Positions 49,249-59,738 of a stretch of DNA of 64,000 bases are shown here, piece by piece; the first letter of the stretch is position 1, and every line of letters begins with the position of its first letter. The DNA is taken from the NCBI RefSeq assembly GCF_963662555.1, contig NZ_OY759719.1, positions 2,004,985 to 2,068,984 of the forward strand. The letters are read 5' to 3'. The translations under genes were made by a program, and so were the position numbers. The stretch is from Thiomicrorhabdus sp. Lineage in GTDB: Bacteria; Pseudomonadota; Gammaproteobacteria; Thiomicrospirales; Thiomicrospiraceae. Under the pieces are notes generated by a model. That model saw only the letters and a program-made list of their open reading frames with translations, was not told the DNA's origin and did no database searches.

Positions 49249-49275
49249 AGGTCTCTCCGTTTTAATGAAAATAAC

Positions 49276-49304
49276 GCCCTTGTATTACTTAGTAAAACAA
49301 GGGC
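49276..49304 (-). other. Stable hairpin upstream of soxB
   Basis: GCCCTTGT (49276-49283) pairs with ACAAGGGC (49297-49304), with an inner TTACT/AGTAA stem. It lies 28 bases before the soxB start, probably in the leader RNA. No strong T-run follows on the minus strand, so it is either a weak purL terminator or a 5' structure controlling soxB. Confidence 0.5.
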
Positions 49305-49443
49305 TTTTAAATTTAGTCAGAACAATTTAAGGGTTCGTCCACCTAAAGTCAAATAAATGAAAGTTATCAATTAGCAGAAAAAACTTATTAGAAGTTGCTA
49401 ATAAACTATTTTTTACTCATTTTTTTCATTTAATGAATCTAAA

Positions 49444-52400
49444 TTAACCAACCCATTTACGAGCGTTTCTAAATAAACGCATCCATGGTGCATCATCTTG
49501 CCAATCATCTGGATGCCATGAATTCTGAACTGTTCTAAAAACACGTTCTGGATGAGGCATCATAATAGTAACTCGTCCATCAGGTGTAGTTAGTCCAGTC
49601 ATTCCTGCCTCTGAACCATTTGGATTAAATGGGTAAGCTTCTGTCGGAGCTCCAGTTGCATCAACATAACGTAAACCTACCAGGCCTGTAACATCTGCAG
49701 AAGAACCTGCTCCAAAATCCATACGCCCTTCACCATGAGCAACAGCCACTGGAATGCGTGTTCCTTCCATACCTTTTAATAAAATAGAAGGCGATTCTTG
49801 AATTTGAACCTGAGAAAAACGTGCCTCAAACTGTTCAGATTCATTACGTACAAATGCAGGCCAGCCCTCAGCACCAGGAATAATTTCTTTTAAGTTGGAT
49901 AACATTTGACAACCGTTACAAACACCTAAAGTAAAGGTATCTTGGCGTTTAAAGAATCCTTCAAATTCGCTACGCGCGGTCTCATTAAACAGGATTGAGT
50001 TAGCCCAACCTCGTCCAGCTCCAAGAACATCACCGTATGAGAAACCACCGCAAGCTACCAGGCCTTTAAAATCTGCAAATTTTACAGAGCCAGATAACAC
50101 ATCAGTCATATGTACATCAATGGCATCAAAACCAGCTTTATCAAAAGCCGCAGCCATCTCTTGCTGACCATTTACACCTTGTTCACGTAAGATAGCTACT
50201 TTAGGACGTGGTTTGCCGTTAAATTCTGCAGTAATATCATCATTTGCATCAAATGTCACCACTGGTGAAATTTGGGTATTAGCATCGTTTTCAATCGCAT
50301 CAAATTCTTGCTGTGCACAGTTTTCGTTATCACGAAGCGATTGCATACGATAAGATGTCTCAGACCACCAGGCCTGTAATTTTTTTCGTGGCATATCAAG
50401 CATAGTTTTACTGTGTGCATTAATAACAATTTGATCATTATCCGCAGTACTACCAATCCAATGTGACATTGAAGCTAAGTTGTATTTATTAAGAATTGAA
50501 GTAACCGCCTCTTTATTTGAGGTAGTAACTTGAATCACTACACCAACTTCTTCTGCACACAGTGCCGCTATCGCTTCTGAACCTAATTCAGAGACATCGA
50601 TATTTAAACCACAATGCCCAGCAAAAGCCATCTCTAATAAGGTTACTAATAGACCGCCATCAGCACGGTCATGATAAGCAATCATCAAATCATCAGCTAG
50701 CATTTCCTGAGTAGCATTAAACAGATTTAATAAGTCAGCAGAATCATCCAAATCAGCAGAAACATCCCCTACTTGGTTGTACACCTGAGCTAAACAGCTT
50801 GCTCCAACACGGTTTTGCCCCTTACCCAAGTCAATTGCTAATAATTCAGTTTTACCTAAATCGGTTCTAAGCTGTGGAGTTACAGTTTTACGAACATCTT
50901 GCACAGGTGCAAATGTTGTAATATTGAGTGATACTGGTGAAATGACAGCCTTAGACTCATCACCATCTTGCCAAACAGTCTTCATAGACATTGAATCTTT
51001 ACCAACTGGTACAGCAATGCCAAGCTCAGGACAAAGTTCTAAACCTACCGCTTCAACTGCATCATACAATGCAGAATCTTCACCAGGGTGGCCAGCAGCA
51101 GCCATCCAGTTAGCTGAAATTTTAATATCACTCATTTTTTCAATTTTGGCACAAGCGATATTGGTAATCGCTTCGGCAATTGAAAGACGTGCCGAGGCTT
51201 TAGGGTTAATCAATGCAACAGGAGGACGCTCACCTGAAGCCATTGCTTCACCTGTATAACCATTATAATCAGCACAAGTTACCGCCGCATTAGCAACAGG
51301 AACCTGCCAAGGACCAACCATTTGGTCACGCGTAACCATACCAGTAATACTTCTATCACCAATCGTGATTAAAAAATTCTTGCTAGCAATGGTAGGTAGC
51401 TTCAATAGACGTTCAGTAACATCATTAAAATCTAAAACAGCTGTTTCAAATCCCGCTTGTGGAATATTGCGCGTTTCAGCGGTTCTGTGCATTTTAGGTG
51501 GTTTACCTAAAAGCACATTTAAAGGCATGTCCACAGGGTTATTATCAAACACCGTATCGTTAACAATTAATTCCTGCTCTTTAGTGGCTTCACCCACAAT
51601 CGCATATAAGCAACGCTCACGCTTACAAATCGCTTCAAACTGCTCAATTTTGTCTGCATGAACCGCTATAACATAACGTTCTTGAGACTCATTACTCCAA
51701 ATCTCCATTGGAGACATTCCAGGTTCGTCATTAGGTACAGAACGTAAATCGATATGCCCGCCTTTACCTGCATCATTAACAAGCTCAGGGAAAGCATTAG
51801 AAATACCACCCGCGCCTACATCATGAATGGATGCGATTGGAGTGTCTTCACCTAAATAAGTACAACGGTCAATCACTTCTTGGGCACGACGTTCCATCTC
51901 TGGGTTTTCGCGCTGAACTGAAGCAAAATCAAGAGCTTCTGAGCCTGCACCAGTATCTACTGATGAAGCTGCCCCACCACCAAGACCAATCAACATTGCA
52001 GGCCCACCAAGAATAACTAACTTTGAACCAACTGGGATATCACCTTTTTGTACATGTTCTTCACGAATACTTCCAAGACCACCTGCAAGCATAATTGGCT
52101 TATGGTAACCACGAACCTCTTCGCCATCATGGGTTGTAAAGGTATTTTCATAGGTACGGAAATACCCATTTATTGCCGGACGACCAAATTCATTGTTAAA
52201 ACCTGCAGCACCTAAAGGACCTTCCATCATAATTTCAAAAGGAGTGACGATGCGACCAGGTTTCCCATAATCCCTTTCCCAAGGCTGTTTAAAACCTGGA
52301 ATGTTTAAGTTAGAAACTGTAAAACCAGTTAAACCTACTTTAGGTTTAGAGCCTTTTCCGGTTGCTCCTTCATCACGAATTTCACCACCAGAACCGGTAG

Positions 52401-53313
52401 CTGCACCAGGCCATGGAGAAATTGCAGTTGGATGGTTATGAGTTTCTACTTTAATTTGAAAATGCACATTTTCTTTATGCGTTTCATATTGATGAGTTTC
52501 TGGATTTGGAAAAAATCTGGATGCAGCATAACCTTCTACAACTGCGGCATTATCACTGTACGCAGACAATACGCCTTCTGGATTTTTTTGGAAAGTATTT
52601 CGGATCATGCCAAACAATGAGTTTGGTTTATCTTGACCATCTATTGTCCAGTCCGCATTAAAAATTTTGTGACGACAATGTTCTGAGTTTGCTTGAGCAA
52701 ACATCATTAATTCCGCATCAACAGGGTTACGATTTAACCCCTTAAATGCATCAACTAAATAGTCAATTTCATCAGAACTTAAAGCAAGCCCCATTTCAAC
52801 GTTGGCTTTTGCTAAAGCTTCACGTCCGCCACCAATAATATCAACCGTAGAATAAGGTTTTGGTGACTGATGAGAAAATAATCCTTCTAATGATTCAAAA
52901 TCATAAGAAACTTGCTCCATCATTCGATCATGAATAGCGGCTTCCATTGCTGTTTTATCAGCTTCTGAAATACCTGTAAGAGTGTAAACAATACCACGCT
53001 CAATTCTATGAACATGGCTAATTCCACAAGTATGCGTAATATCTGTTGCTTTAGATGACCAAGGCGATATAGTCCCTAATCTTGGCGTAACAATACAACT
53101 ATCAGAAGATAATTTAGCAGTTACATCAGCCTCTGAATTATTTAACAACACCTTAAGATGCGCTAATTCGGTGGAAGATAATTCACCTTCTAAATCTACA
53201 AAATATATAAATTGAGATTGCACACTGGCAATACTTCCAATTTTCTGTAATTTAGAAAGAAGTTGATTTAAACGATAAGCTGAATGAGCTGGATTTCCCC
53301 AGATAACTTGCAT
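49444..53313 (-). CDS. purL: Phosphoribosylformylglycinamidine synthase
   Basis: Large single-chain PurL (1289 aa) of the gammaproteobacterial type. An N-terminal PurS-like domain is followed by tandem AIRS-like ATPase domains ([28 protein letters not shown] region in part; [32 protein letters not shown]). The C-terminal class I glutaminase has the nucleophile cysteine in [10 protein letters not shown] and the [10 protein letters not shown] histidine. Three decayed palindrome copies lie inside the gene (49679, 50057, 50367). Confidence 0.97.
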   Translation of the reverse strand: MQVIWGNPAHSAYRLNQLLSKLQKIGSIASVQSQFIYFVDLEGELSSTELAHLKVLLNNSEADVTAKLSSDSCIVTPRLGTISPWSSKATDITHTCGISHVHRIERGIVYTLTGISEADKTAMEAAIHDRMMEQVSYDFESLEGLFSHQSPKPYSTVDIIGGGREALAKANVEMGLALSSDEIDYLVDAFKGLNRNPVDAELMMFAQANSEHCRHKIFNADWTIDGQDKPNSLFGMIRNTFQKNPEGVLSAYSDNAAVVEGYAASRFFPNPETHQYETHKENVHFQIKVETHNHPTAISPWPGAATGSGGEIRDEGATGKGSKPKVGLTGFTVSNLNIPGFKQPWERDYGKPGRIVTPFEIMMEGPLGAAGFNNEFGRPAINGYFRTYENTFTTHDGEEVRGYHKPIMLAGGLGSIREEHVQKGDIPVGSKLVILGGPAMLIGLGGGAASSVDTGAGSEALDFASVQRENPEMERRAQEVIDRCTYLGEDTPIASIHDVGAGGISNAFPELVNDAGKGGHIDLRSVPNDEPGMSPMEIWSNESQERYVIAVHADKIEQFEAICKRERCLYAIVGEATKEQELIVNDTVFDNNPVDMPLNVLLGKPPKMHRTAETRNIPQAGFETAVLDFNDVTERLLKLPTIASKNFLITIGDRSITGMVTRDQMVGPWQVPVANAAVTCADYNGYTGEAMASGERPPVALINPKASARLSIAEAITNIACAKIEKMSDIKISANWMAAAGHPGEDSALYDAVEAVGLELCPELGIAVPVGKDSMSMKTVWQDGDESKAVISPVSLNITTFAPVQDVRKTVTPQLRTDLGKTELLAIDLGKGQNRVGASCLAQVYNQVGDVSADLDDSADLLNLFNATQEMLADDLMIAYHDRADGGLLVTLLEMAFAGHCGLNIDVSELGSEAIAALCAEEVGVVIQVTTSNKEAVTSILNKYNLASMSHWIGSTADNDQIVINAHSKTMLDMPRKKLQAWWSETSYRMQSLRDNENCAQQEFDAIENDANTQISPVVTFDANDDITAEFNGKPRPKVAILREQGVNGQQEMAAAFDKAGFDAIDVHMTDVLSGSVKFADFKGLVACGGFSYGDVLGAGRGWANSILFNETARSEFEGFFKRQDTFTLGVCNGCQMLSNLKEIIPGAEGWPAFVRNESEQFEARFSQVQIQESPSILLKGMEGTRIPVAVAHGEGRMDFGAGSSADVTGLVGLRYVDATGAPTEAYPFNPNGSEAGMTGLTTPDGRVTIMMPHPERVFRTVQNSWHPDDWQDDAPWMRLFRNARKWVG
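49679..49688. repeat. Decayed palindrome copy inside purL (first of three)
   Basis: ACCAGGCCTG followed by TA instead of GT; read as TGLVG. Two more partial copies lie in the same gene: ACCAGGCCT at 50057-50065 (read KGLV) and ACCAGGCCTG at 50367-50376 (read LQAWW). Confidence 0.6.
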
Positions 53314-53327
53314 ACTTTTTGACCCTT

Positions 53328-53358
53328 ATACAAAAACAAAACCCTCAAAAATTGAGGG
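53328..53358 (-). terminator. bamC terminator
   Basis: CCCTCAA (53342-53348) pairs with TTGAGGG (53352-53358), loop AAA, followed by T-rich sequence on the minus strand. It separates bamC from purL. Confidence 0.85.
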
Positions 53359-53374
53359 CTAAAGTAACGTCTGA

Positions 53375-54496
53375 TTATTTAGCTAACAAACCAAGACTTT
53401 CAAAGACATAACGTCTTTGCTTAGCATTTAATGGTGTTGCATTTTCAGGTGCTCTAGCGGTCAAAATAACCTTATCAGCATCTGTTTCAGATTGCGTTAA
53501 TTTTAACTTAATAAATTCTGGTAGATTTTTCTTGCCCGAATCTCGCCAAAATGCAAGACTTGATAAGAACGAATCATCTTTTTTGACTGAATCTGGCACC
53601 TTAACCCAAAGCTCATTTGTAGAAGCTTTAACGTTATCGATTGACCATCCTGAACGATAAATCATCGCTTGTAAATAACTCCAGCTACTTTCCATATCAC
53701 TACGGAAAGCTAACCCATCCAATTCTTCACCGTCAATAACTTCAATCATTTGTTCGGTTACTTTCAATTGTGCTAAAGCTTTTTCACTGGTTGAACCAAA
53801 GAACACCATCGCTTCATATAAAGCTTGAGCTTCTAATGCAGGGTTATAAGGTTTAATTCTCCACTGCTGGTCAATATCACGAGCTTCATTCGCATCAGGC
53901 GAAAATAGTTCACTGTTATTAATATAAACTCTAACCACACCGTCTTTTGGATCGGTTTCTACACGAGCAGTGTATTTTTCATATACACCATCAGCTAACT
54001 CTGGACGCCAGCTATTAAGCATTCTAGTAATAGGCCCAACATCATCAAGAGGAACTAACTCCTTACGAGCAAGATAATCTGTTTTCATTACGCCAATATC
54101 TTTTCTCTCTTCCTTTATAGAGAACCCTTTAGAGGTAAAGAAACGTTTTAAGCTAGACCAAACTTGTTCACTATTGGTTGACTCAAGCTCCAACCATCGT
54201 TCAGAAAGATTACTCTTAATTGCTACGCCTTTAGCTTTAAAGTTAGGGATATAATCGTAAGTATCTTTTTCAGCTAAAGCATCTTGCTCAGCTTTCTTTA
54301 GAGCTAAATCCATTTCTGTTTTAGGCTTGGCGGGGTTAAATAAATTAGGTGGCATTTCAAGTGATTTAACTAATTTTGCCTCGTTGTCTCTGTAGCTACC
54401 ATCGGTACCAAACATATTGGAAATTGTAGAACAACCAGTCAAACTCAACGTCGCTATTGATGTTGATAATACAAATGTTTTTGCATAAAGACGCAT
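53375..54496 (-). CDS. bamC: Outer membrane protein assembly factor BamC (NlpB)
   Basis: Lipoprotein of the BAM complex. The start ATG 54496 puts the signal MRLYAKTFVLSTSIATLSLTGC directly at the N-terminus with lipobox LTGC; the longer frame overlaps dapA and lacks this logic (373 aa). The unstructured N-terminal segment that binds BamD (DNEAKLVKSLEMPPNLFNP) is recognisable, followed by two helix-grip domains (about 110-220 and 265-370). Directly downstream of dapA, as in E. coli. Confidence 0.88.
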   Translation of the reverse strand: MRLYAKTFVLSTSIATLSLTGCSTISNMFGTDGSYRDNEAKLVKSLEMPPNLFNPAKPKTEMDLALKKAEQDALAEKDTYDYIPNFKAKGVAIKSNLSERWLELESTNSEQVWSSLKRFFTSKGFSIKEERKDIGVMKTDYLARKELVPLDDVGPITRMLNSWRPELADGVYEKYTARVETDPKDGVVRVYINNSELFSPDANEARDIDQQWRIKPYNPALEAQALYEAMVFFGSTSEKALAQLKVTEQMIEVIDGEELDGLAFRSDMESSWSYLQAMIYRSGWSIDNVKASTNELWVKVPDSVKKDDSFLSSLAFWRDSGKKNLPEFIKLKLTQSETDADKVILTARAPENATPLNAKQRRYVFESLGLLAK

Positions 54497-54533
54497 AAAA
54501 CTTTTTACCTTTTTATTAGTAAATAAAACACAC

Positions 54534-55430
54534 TTATTTAAGTGCCACACCAGCCTCTTCAAGTGCTTTACGCACAACAGGTTGGTAAGATTCAGATAAT
54601 GGGGTTAGTGGCAAACGTATTGCAGGCCCTATGAGCCCCATTTTGTACACGGCCCATTTAACGGGAATTGGGTTAGACTCAACAAATAAGTCACGATGCA
54701 ACGCCCGTAAAGAAACATCTAAATCGCGAGCCATCACCTCATCCCCAGCTAAGGCTGCAGCATAAACATCGTGTAATTGTTTTGGAACGACGTTAGCTGT
54801 AACAGAAATACCTCCATGACCTCCTGCCAGAATAAAATCAACAGCAGAAGCATCATCCCCAGTATAAAGATCAAAATCAGGTGTAACTCCAGCAAGGATT
54901 TCAGCTACACGACTAATATCACCCGTTGCTTCTTTTACACCAATAATATTTTTTATTTTGGAAAGTCTGATTATTGTCTCTGGTAATAAGTCACACGCAG
55001 TTCGACCAGGCACATTATAAAGAATTTGAGGAATATCAACAGTTTCTGCAATTTTCTTATAGTGCTGATAAAGCCCTTCTTGAGTAGGCTTATTGTAGTA
55101 TGGTGTCACTAATAGACAGGCATCTGCACCATCATCTTTAGCACTTTGTGTCAGCGTTATCGCTTCACTGGTTGAGTTTGCACCAGTACCAGCAATAACT
55201 GGAATTCGACCGTTGACTTTTTCAACAACAAAACGAACAACTTCACAGTGCTCATCCATGTCTAATGTTGCGGATTCGCCAGTAGTGCCCATTGCAACAA
55301 TGGCATCCGTCTCAGAAGCTATATGGAATTCCACCAATTTTTCTAGGGCGTCAAAATCGACTGATTCATCTTCTAACATCGGTGTGACCAACGCCACCAT
55401 ACTGCCTCTAAACACGGTGAATTTCTCCAT
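54534..55430 (-). CDS. dapA: 4-hydroxy-tetrahydrodipicolinate synthase
   Basis: First committed step of lysine and diaminopimelate synthesis. TIM-barrel aldolase of 298 aa with VAMGTTGESATL, the tyrosine of YYNKPTQEGLYQHY and ILYNVPGRTACDL, and the Schiff-base lysine in IIGVKEATGD. It probably shares a transcript with bamC, 37 bases downstream. Confidence 0.97.
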   Translation of the reverse strand: MEKFTVFRGSMVALVTPMLEDESVDFDALEKLVEFHIASETDAIVAMGTTGESATLDMDEHCEVVRFVVEKVNGRIPVIAGTGANSTSEAITLTQSAKDDGADACLLVTPYYNKPTQEGLYQHYKKIAETVDIPQILYNVPGRTACDLLPETIIRLSKIKNIIGVKEATGDISRVAEILAGVTPDFDLYTGDDASAVDFILAGGHGGISVTANVVPKQLHDVYAAALAGDEVMARDLDVSLRALHRDLFVESNPIPVKWAVYKMGLIGPAIRLPLTPLSESYQPVVRKALEEAGVALK

Positions 55431-55644
55431 TCATTTTACAGTAATATAAAAAGTGTAATATTACCCTTTCCACCACGACACTTCAACCAATTAATAGACC
55501 ATTTGAGTGTCTAAATTTATTAACCTCGAACCTCTTAACGTGGTCTAGGTAAAAATATGTAAACCCAGTAATCAAATACGGTTGATAAGCTTCAAAAAGT
55601 TGGGCATACTGAAACCGTCAACCTTTAAATATGGAAAAAAATTA

Positions 55645-56109
55645 ATGAGTATAAAAATTGGCGAAAAACTTCCTCCCTTCTCAGTAAATGCAACATCAAA
55701 TCTAACCCTTACCAACACCAACTTAAAAGACAAATATACCGTTATTTATTTTTACCCTAAAGACAGCACGCCGGGGTGCACAACCGAAGGACGTGATTTC
55801 ACAGCACTCCAAGCAGATTTTAAAAAGCACAATACACAAATATTTGGTGTTTCATTAGACAGCATGAAACGACATGATAATTTCAAAGCCAAACAAGGCT
55901 TTTCATTCGATTTAATATCCGATCCAGAAGCGGAATTTTGTAATCTTTTTGGTACGTATCAAATGAAAAAAACCTTTGGTAAAGAATATATGGGAATAGT
56001 CAGAAGCACTTATTTATTTGATAAAACAGGAACTCTCATCCACATTTGGCCAAATGTAAAAGTAAAAGGACACGCTCAAGAAGTATTGGACTTCATAAAA
56101 ACCATGTAA
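55645..56109 (+). CDS. bcp: Thiol peroxidase of the Bcp/PrxQ type
   Basis: Reduces peroxides with a peroxidatic cysteine at residue 45 (DSTPGCTTEGRDF). The resolving cysteine five residues later, typical of E. coli Bcp (Cys50), is absent; a cysteine at residue 99 (AEFCNLFG) is kept. It is thus either one-cysteine or uses Cys99. The start ATG 55645 has GGAAAAA before it and gives 154 aa; an upstream frame extension of 21 codons is probably untranslated. It lies divergent from dapA. Confidence 0.9.
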   Translation: MSIKIGEKLPPFSVNATSNLTLTNTNLKDKYTVIYFYPKDSTPGCTTEGRDFTALQADFKKHNTQIFGVSLDSMKRHDNFKAKQGFSFDLISDPEAEFCNLFGTYQMKKTFGKEYMGIVRSTYLFDKTGTLIHIWPNVKVKGHAQEVLDFIKTM

Positions 56110-56176
56110 ATAAACCAAGTACAAAATGTAATAAAAACTCTAAGTACCCACCAAGTAAACCCGTAAAGGATGCATC

Positions 56177-57583
56177 ATGACCAATGAACCTAAAAGGTTA
56201 TTTATCTTAGATACCAATGTATTAATGCACGACCCAATGGCTCTATTTAATTTTGAAGAGCATGATATTTTCATCCCCATGACTGTTCTAGAGGAACTTG
56301 ATGCGGGTAAAAAAGGAATGTCAGAAGTTTCACGCAACGTTCGTGAAACCAATCGTTTGATTGATGAAATAATCAGTGATGCAACATTTGAAGATATTAA
56401 AGCCGGTCTTTCGCTTGAAAGAATTCACCCTAACCCAAACCAGGAATCTTTACGCCTAGGAAGACTTTTTTTTGAAACTGAACCATTAGCATTTGATCTA
56501 CCAAGCTCCTTACCTAGCCATAAAGCTGACAACCATATTTTAAAAACAGGCCTAGCTCTTAGAACAAAATACAGCGAACGAAATGTTACCTTAGTCACGA
56601 AAGACATAAACATGCGTATTAAATCTTCAACCGTAGGGCTACACTCTGAAGATTATTATAATGATCGCGTTTTAGAAGATGCTGATTTACTCTATACGGG
56701 CTGGGAAATGCTTGAACCGCACTTCTTTGAAAAACACGGCCATTCAATGAAGTCTTGGCAAGAAGGTAGTCGAACTTTCTATGAACTAGCCATTGATGAA
56801 AAATCTAAATGGTTTCCAAATCAATGCCTAATTAGCCAAAACGATGCTGGGTTTAACGCCATCGTTAGAGAAGTAAACCATAACAATGCAATTTTAGAGT
56901 ATCTGCATGATTATCAAAACCCCAATCACTCCATATGGGGTATTAATGCTCGAAATACAGAACAAAATATTGCTTTAAACTACCTAATGGATCCTGACAT
57001 CGATTTTGTTTCTCTTTTAGGAACAGCAGGAACAGGAAAAACCCTACTGGCATTAGCAGCAGCTCTTGAGCAAACCCTAGATTTAAATATCTACAATGAA
57101 ATTATTATGACTCGAGCCACGATTCCTGTTGGTGAAGACATTGGTTTTTTACCAGGTACGGAAGAAGAGAAAATGACCCCTTGGATGGGTGCTTTAATGG
57201 ATAACCTCGAAGTTTTGACAGACTCTGATGGCTATACCGACTGGGAAAAAGAGAGCACTCAGCACCTACTAAGTAAACGTATAAAAATAAAATCAATGAA
57301 CTTTATGCGTGGACGTACTTTTCAGAAAAAATTCATTATTCTTGATGAAGCACAAAACCTTACGCCAAAGCAAATGAAAACACTAGTAACTCGTTCAGGC
57401 GAAGGCACAAAAGTAGTTTGTTTAGGAAACATTGGGCAAATAGACTCACCCTACTTAACTGAAACAACTACAGGATTAACCTATATTGTTGATCGTTTCA
57501 AAAAATGGCAACACAGTGCTCATATCACCTTACAACAAGGCGAGCGTTCTAGACTAGCAGAATTTGCATCTGACAACTTATAG
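56177..57583 (+). CDS. PIN domain-PhoH family ATPase
   Basis: The N-terminal PIN nuclease domain (about 1-145) has FILDTNVLMHDP, PMTVLEELDAGKKG and further acidic residues (KADNHILKTG). The C-terminal PhoH-like ATPase (about 245-468) has Walker A GTAGTGKTLLALA and Walker B IILDEAQNLTPKQMKTL. 468 aa is the usual size of the PIN-PhoH (YlaK/PhoH2) group, thought to be RNA helicase-ribonucleases. It lies 67 bases after the peroxiredoxin gene. Confidence 0.9.
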   Translation: MTNEPKRLFILDTNVLMHDPMALFNFEEHDIFIPMTVLEELDAGKKGMSEVSRNVRETNRLIDEIISDATFEDIKAGLSLERIHPNPNQESLRLGRLFFETEPLAFDLPSSLPSHKADNHILKTGLALRTKYSERNVTLVTKDINMRIKSSTVGLHSEDYYNDRVLEDADLLYTGWEMLEPHFFEKHGHSMKSWQEGSRTFYELAIDEKSKWFPNQCLISQNDAGFNAIVREVNHNNAILEYLHDYQNPNHSIWGINARNTEQNIALNYLMDPDIDFVSLLGTAGTGKTLLALAAALEQTLDLNIYNEIIMTRATIPVGEDIGFLPGTEEEKMTPWMGALMDNLEVLTDSDGYTDWEKESTQHLLSKRIKIKSMNFMRGRTFQKKFIILDEAQNLTPKQMKTLVTRSGEGTKVVCLGNIGQIDSPYLTETTTGLTYIVDRFKKWQHSAHITLQQGERSRLAEFASDNL

Positions 57584-57604
57584 TAAAGTTAAATCATAGA
57601 AAAC

Positions 57605-57632
57605 AAAAAAGGCCCTTTCGGGCCTTTTTTTT
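57605..57632 (+). terminator. Bidirectional terminator between phoH-like gene and LysR gene
   Basis: GGCCC (57611-57615) pairs with GGGCC (57620-57624), loop TTTC, with six A before and eight T after, lying between two convergent genes. Confidence 0.92.
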
Positions 57633-57682
57633 ATAAAGTAAAACTATAATTTTATCTAACTAAACTATTTACTTTGTTCTAC

Positions 57683-58639
57683 TTATTTTGTTCTACCTAA
57701 AGATTGTTCATCTTCAGTAGGTACTCTAAAGCCTAACTCAGTAGCTCTGTCACGACAATACTCCACTGCAAACTCTAATAACTCGCCTACTGCTCTATGA
57801 CGGAATTTGTGCTTTTGTCTTACATGAGAAAAAGGACGTAAAATAGGAGGATCTAACGGAATTGCTTTAAGAGTGCCTAAACGCAGCTCTTTTGAAAGTG
57901 TAGTACGAGAAACAACAGCTAAGCCAACTTCAGATTCAACAGCCATTTTAACCGCTTCAGGACTACCTAGCTCCATAACCACATTCAAATCACTGTAGCT
58001 AAAACCTTGCTCACGAATATATGTATCAATAACTGAACGCGAACCTGACCCCTCTTCACGAGAAATATAACCATACTTACGGAAGTCTTCAACAGTCACC
58101 TTATCGCGCTTGGCTAATGGGTGATCTAGAGGGCAAATCAGCTGCATCTCGTCAATACGACAAACATCAACTTCTAGGTTTTTATTTTGCACAGGTGCTT
58201 CAACCAAACCTAAGTCAATCATATTGTTTTCAACCATAGAAACAATCGCGTCAGTATTACCTACCTGTAAACGAATATTTACATCTTGAAATTGCTTTTT
58301 AAATGCACCTAAAAGGCTTGGTAACATATACTCTGCAATGGTCGTACTTGCACCAATCACTAAAGTTCCCGTTACCTCTCCTGTTAACTCACGCACTTTG
58401 CTATTCATCTTCTCATAATGTTCGAGAATTTGATCAGCATAGTCATATACGACTTTACCAGCATCTGTCAAAGTGATTTTATTGTGAGTTCTATCAAAAA
58501 GACGAGTATTGAAGAAATCCTCAAGCTGTTTAACTTGGAATGTTACCGCAGGTTGTGTCATGTGAAGCGTCTCTGCTGCTTTAGTAAAGCTCATGACCTT
58601 TGCAACAGTGTGAAAAACCTGAAGACGTCTATCTGCCAT
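57683..58639 (-). CDS. LysR-family transcriptional regulator, CbbR/YeiE-like
   Basis: N-terminal winged helix (residues 1-60: LQVFHTVAKVMSFTKAAETLHMTQPAVTFQVKQLED) with the LysR recognition helix, then a periplasmic-binding-protein-like effector domain (about 90-300; LVIGASTTIAEYMLPSLL). The effector domain resembles CbbR and YeiE regulators. If CbbR, it would control Calvin cycle genes, but no cbb gene is in this window. 318 aa. Confidence 0.82.
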   Translation of the reverse strand: MADRRLQVFHTVAKVMSFTKAAETLHMTQPAVTFQVKQLEDFFNTRLFDRTHNKITLTDAGKVVYDYADQILEHYEKMNSKVRELTGEVTGTLVIGASTTIAEYMLPSLLGAFKKQFQDVNIRLQVGNTDAIVSMVENNMIDLGLVEAPVQNKNLEVDVCRIDEMQLICPLDHPLAKRDKVTVEDFRKYGYISREEGSGSRSVIDTYIREQGFSYSDLNVVMELGSPEAVKMAVESEVGLAVVSRTTLSKELRLGTLKAIPLDPPILRPFSHVRQKHKFRHRAVGELLEFAVEYCRDRATELGFRVPTEDEQSLGRTK

Positions 58640-58861
58640 CCGTAATTTCCTTTTATGCTCTATAAACTGAATTTGAGTGAAATGAATATAGGCGTTTACT
58701 TATAAAAAGTCAATGAACTTAATCTGCATATAAAGCTTTTTTAACTTATTGCTTACCAAGACACAAAAACGCCTCAAAATATGTAACTTTACTACATTTA
58801 TTAACAGGTTAACCAAATCCTAATTATTTATAAATAAAGCGTAAAAATAAGATTAAAAAGC

Positions 58862-59704
58862 CTATCTACTGCTTTCTTTATCATGTTTGATTTTTTGAAT
58901 CTCAATCTTAAGCTCTTTAATCTCACTACTCATATGTTGAATAATACGATCAACATGCTTATCGTTCATTAATTGCTGACTAATAAGACGTTTTTCAGTC
59001 GCCTTCATATAATCAAGAATATCAATTTCCAGTTTACGCTGTTCAGAACCAATTAAAAACGCAGCAATATTTGCGGTAACTAAAGAGAAGAAGACTACAC
59101 CAAAAAGAATTAAAAAGATGCCAAAAACTCGTCCGGACTGAGTGGTGGGAACAATATCACCATAACCCACAGTGGTAATAGTCACTAAAGAATACCAAAC
59201 ACCATCCCATAAGCTTTTATCTTCTATGTATGCAAACAGTGCACCCGCTCCAAAAATGATAAAAGCAGATGCTACCAAGATCTGACCAAAACGATTGCGA
59301 TTTAATATTGAGATAAAATCTTTAAAGAAACTAGTTAAAAAACGAACAAATAATAACAGACGCAGTGAACGAACGATTAAAGCCCACTCACTACCCCAAG
59401 AAACACCTGGGAAAGCTATGACAACAATTAACACATTTAGCCAGTTTTCTTTTAAGTACCTTACTCTATTTTTAACATTATAGAGGTTAACTACTAACTC
59501 TAAAAAAAACACTAGCCAAACAGTATTGGTTACCCAATCTGCCTCAATGGCGAAGTCCGTAAAAGACATAACGACTTGTGCAAACACAACTAATAAAGCC
59601 AAAAGTACTAAAAACTGGAATAATCTCCCAACCTTAAGAGCTTTCTCTGACTCTAACTTGTTAACACCCGCAACACCTAATAAAACATTTATTTTCATTT
59701 GCAT
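58862..59704 (-). CDS. Voltage-gated-type potassium channel
   Basis: Six-helix ion channel subunit. Helices S1-S4 cover about residues 28-130, with an arginine-containing S4 (LIVRSLRLLLFVRFL). The pore has the K+ selectivity filter TITTVGYGDIVPTT near residue 180, followed by S6. The C-terminal part (225-280) is a predicted coiled coil (AFLIGSEQRKLEIDIL, HMSSEIKELKIEIQKI), probably for tetramer assembly. 280 aa. Confidence 0.88.
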   Translation of the reverse strand: MQMKINVLLGVAGVNKLESEKALKVGRLFQFLVLLALLVVFAQVVMSFTDFAIEADWVTNTVWLVFFLELVVNLYNVKNRVRYLKENWLNVLIVVIAFPGVSWGSEWALIVRSLRLLLFVRFLTSFFKDFISILNRNRFGQILVASAFIIFGAGALFAYIEDKSLWDGVWYSLVTITTVGYGDIVPTTQSGRVFGIFLILFGVVFFSLVTANIAAFLIGSEQRKLEIDILDYMKATEKRLISQQLMNDKHVDRIIQHMSSEIKELKIEIQKIKHDKESSR

Positions 59705-59738
59705 AGCTTAATTAAACTTTATTAATCATCTTTAAATT

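Noticed and set aside
50924-51259. A 111-codon frame antisense to purL
   Set aside because: It lies entirely opposite conserved purL coding sequence and has no ribosome binding site or recognisable protein.
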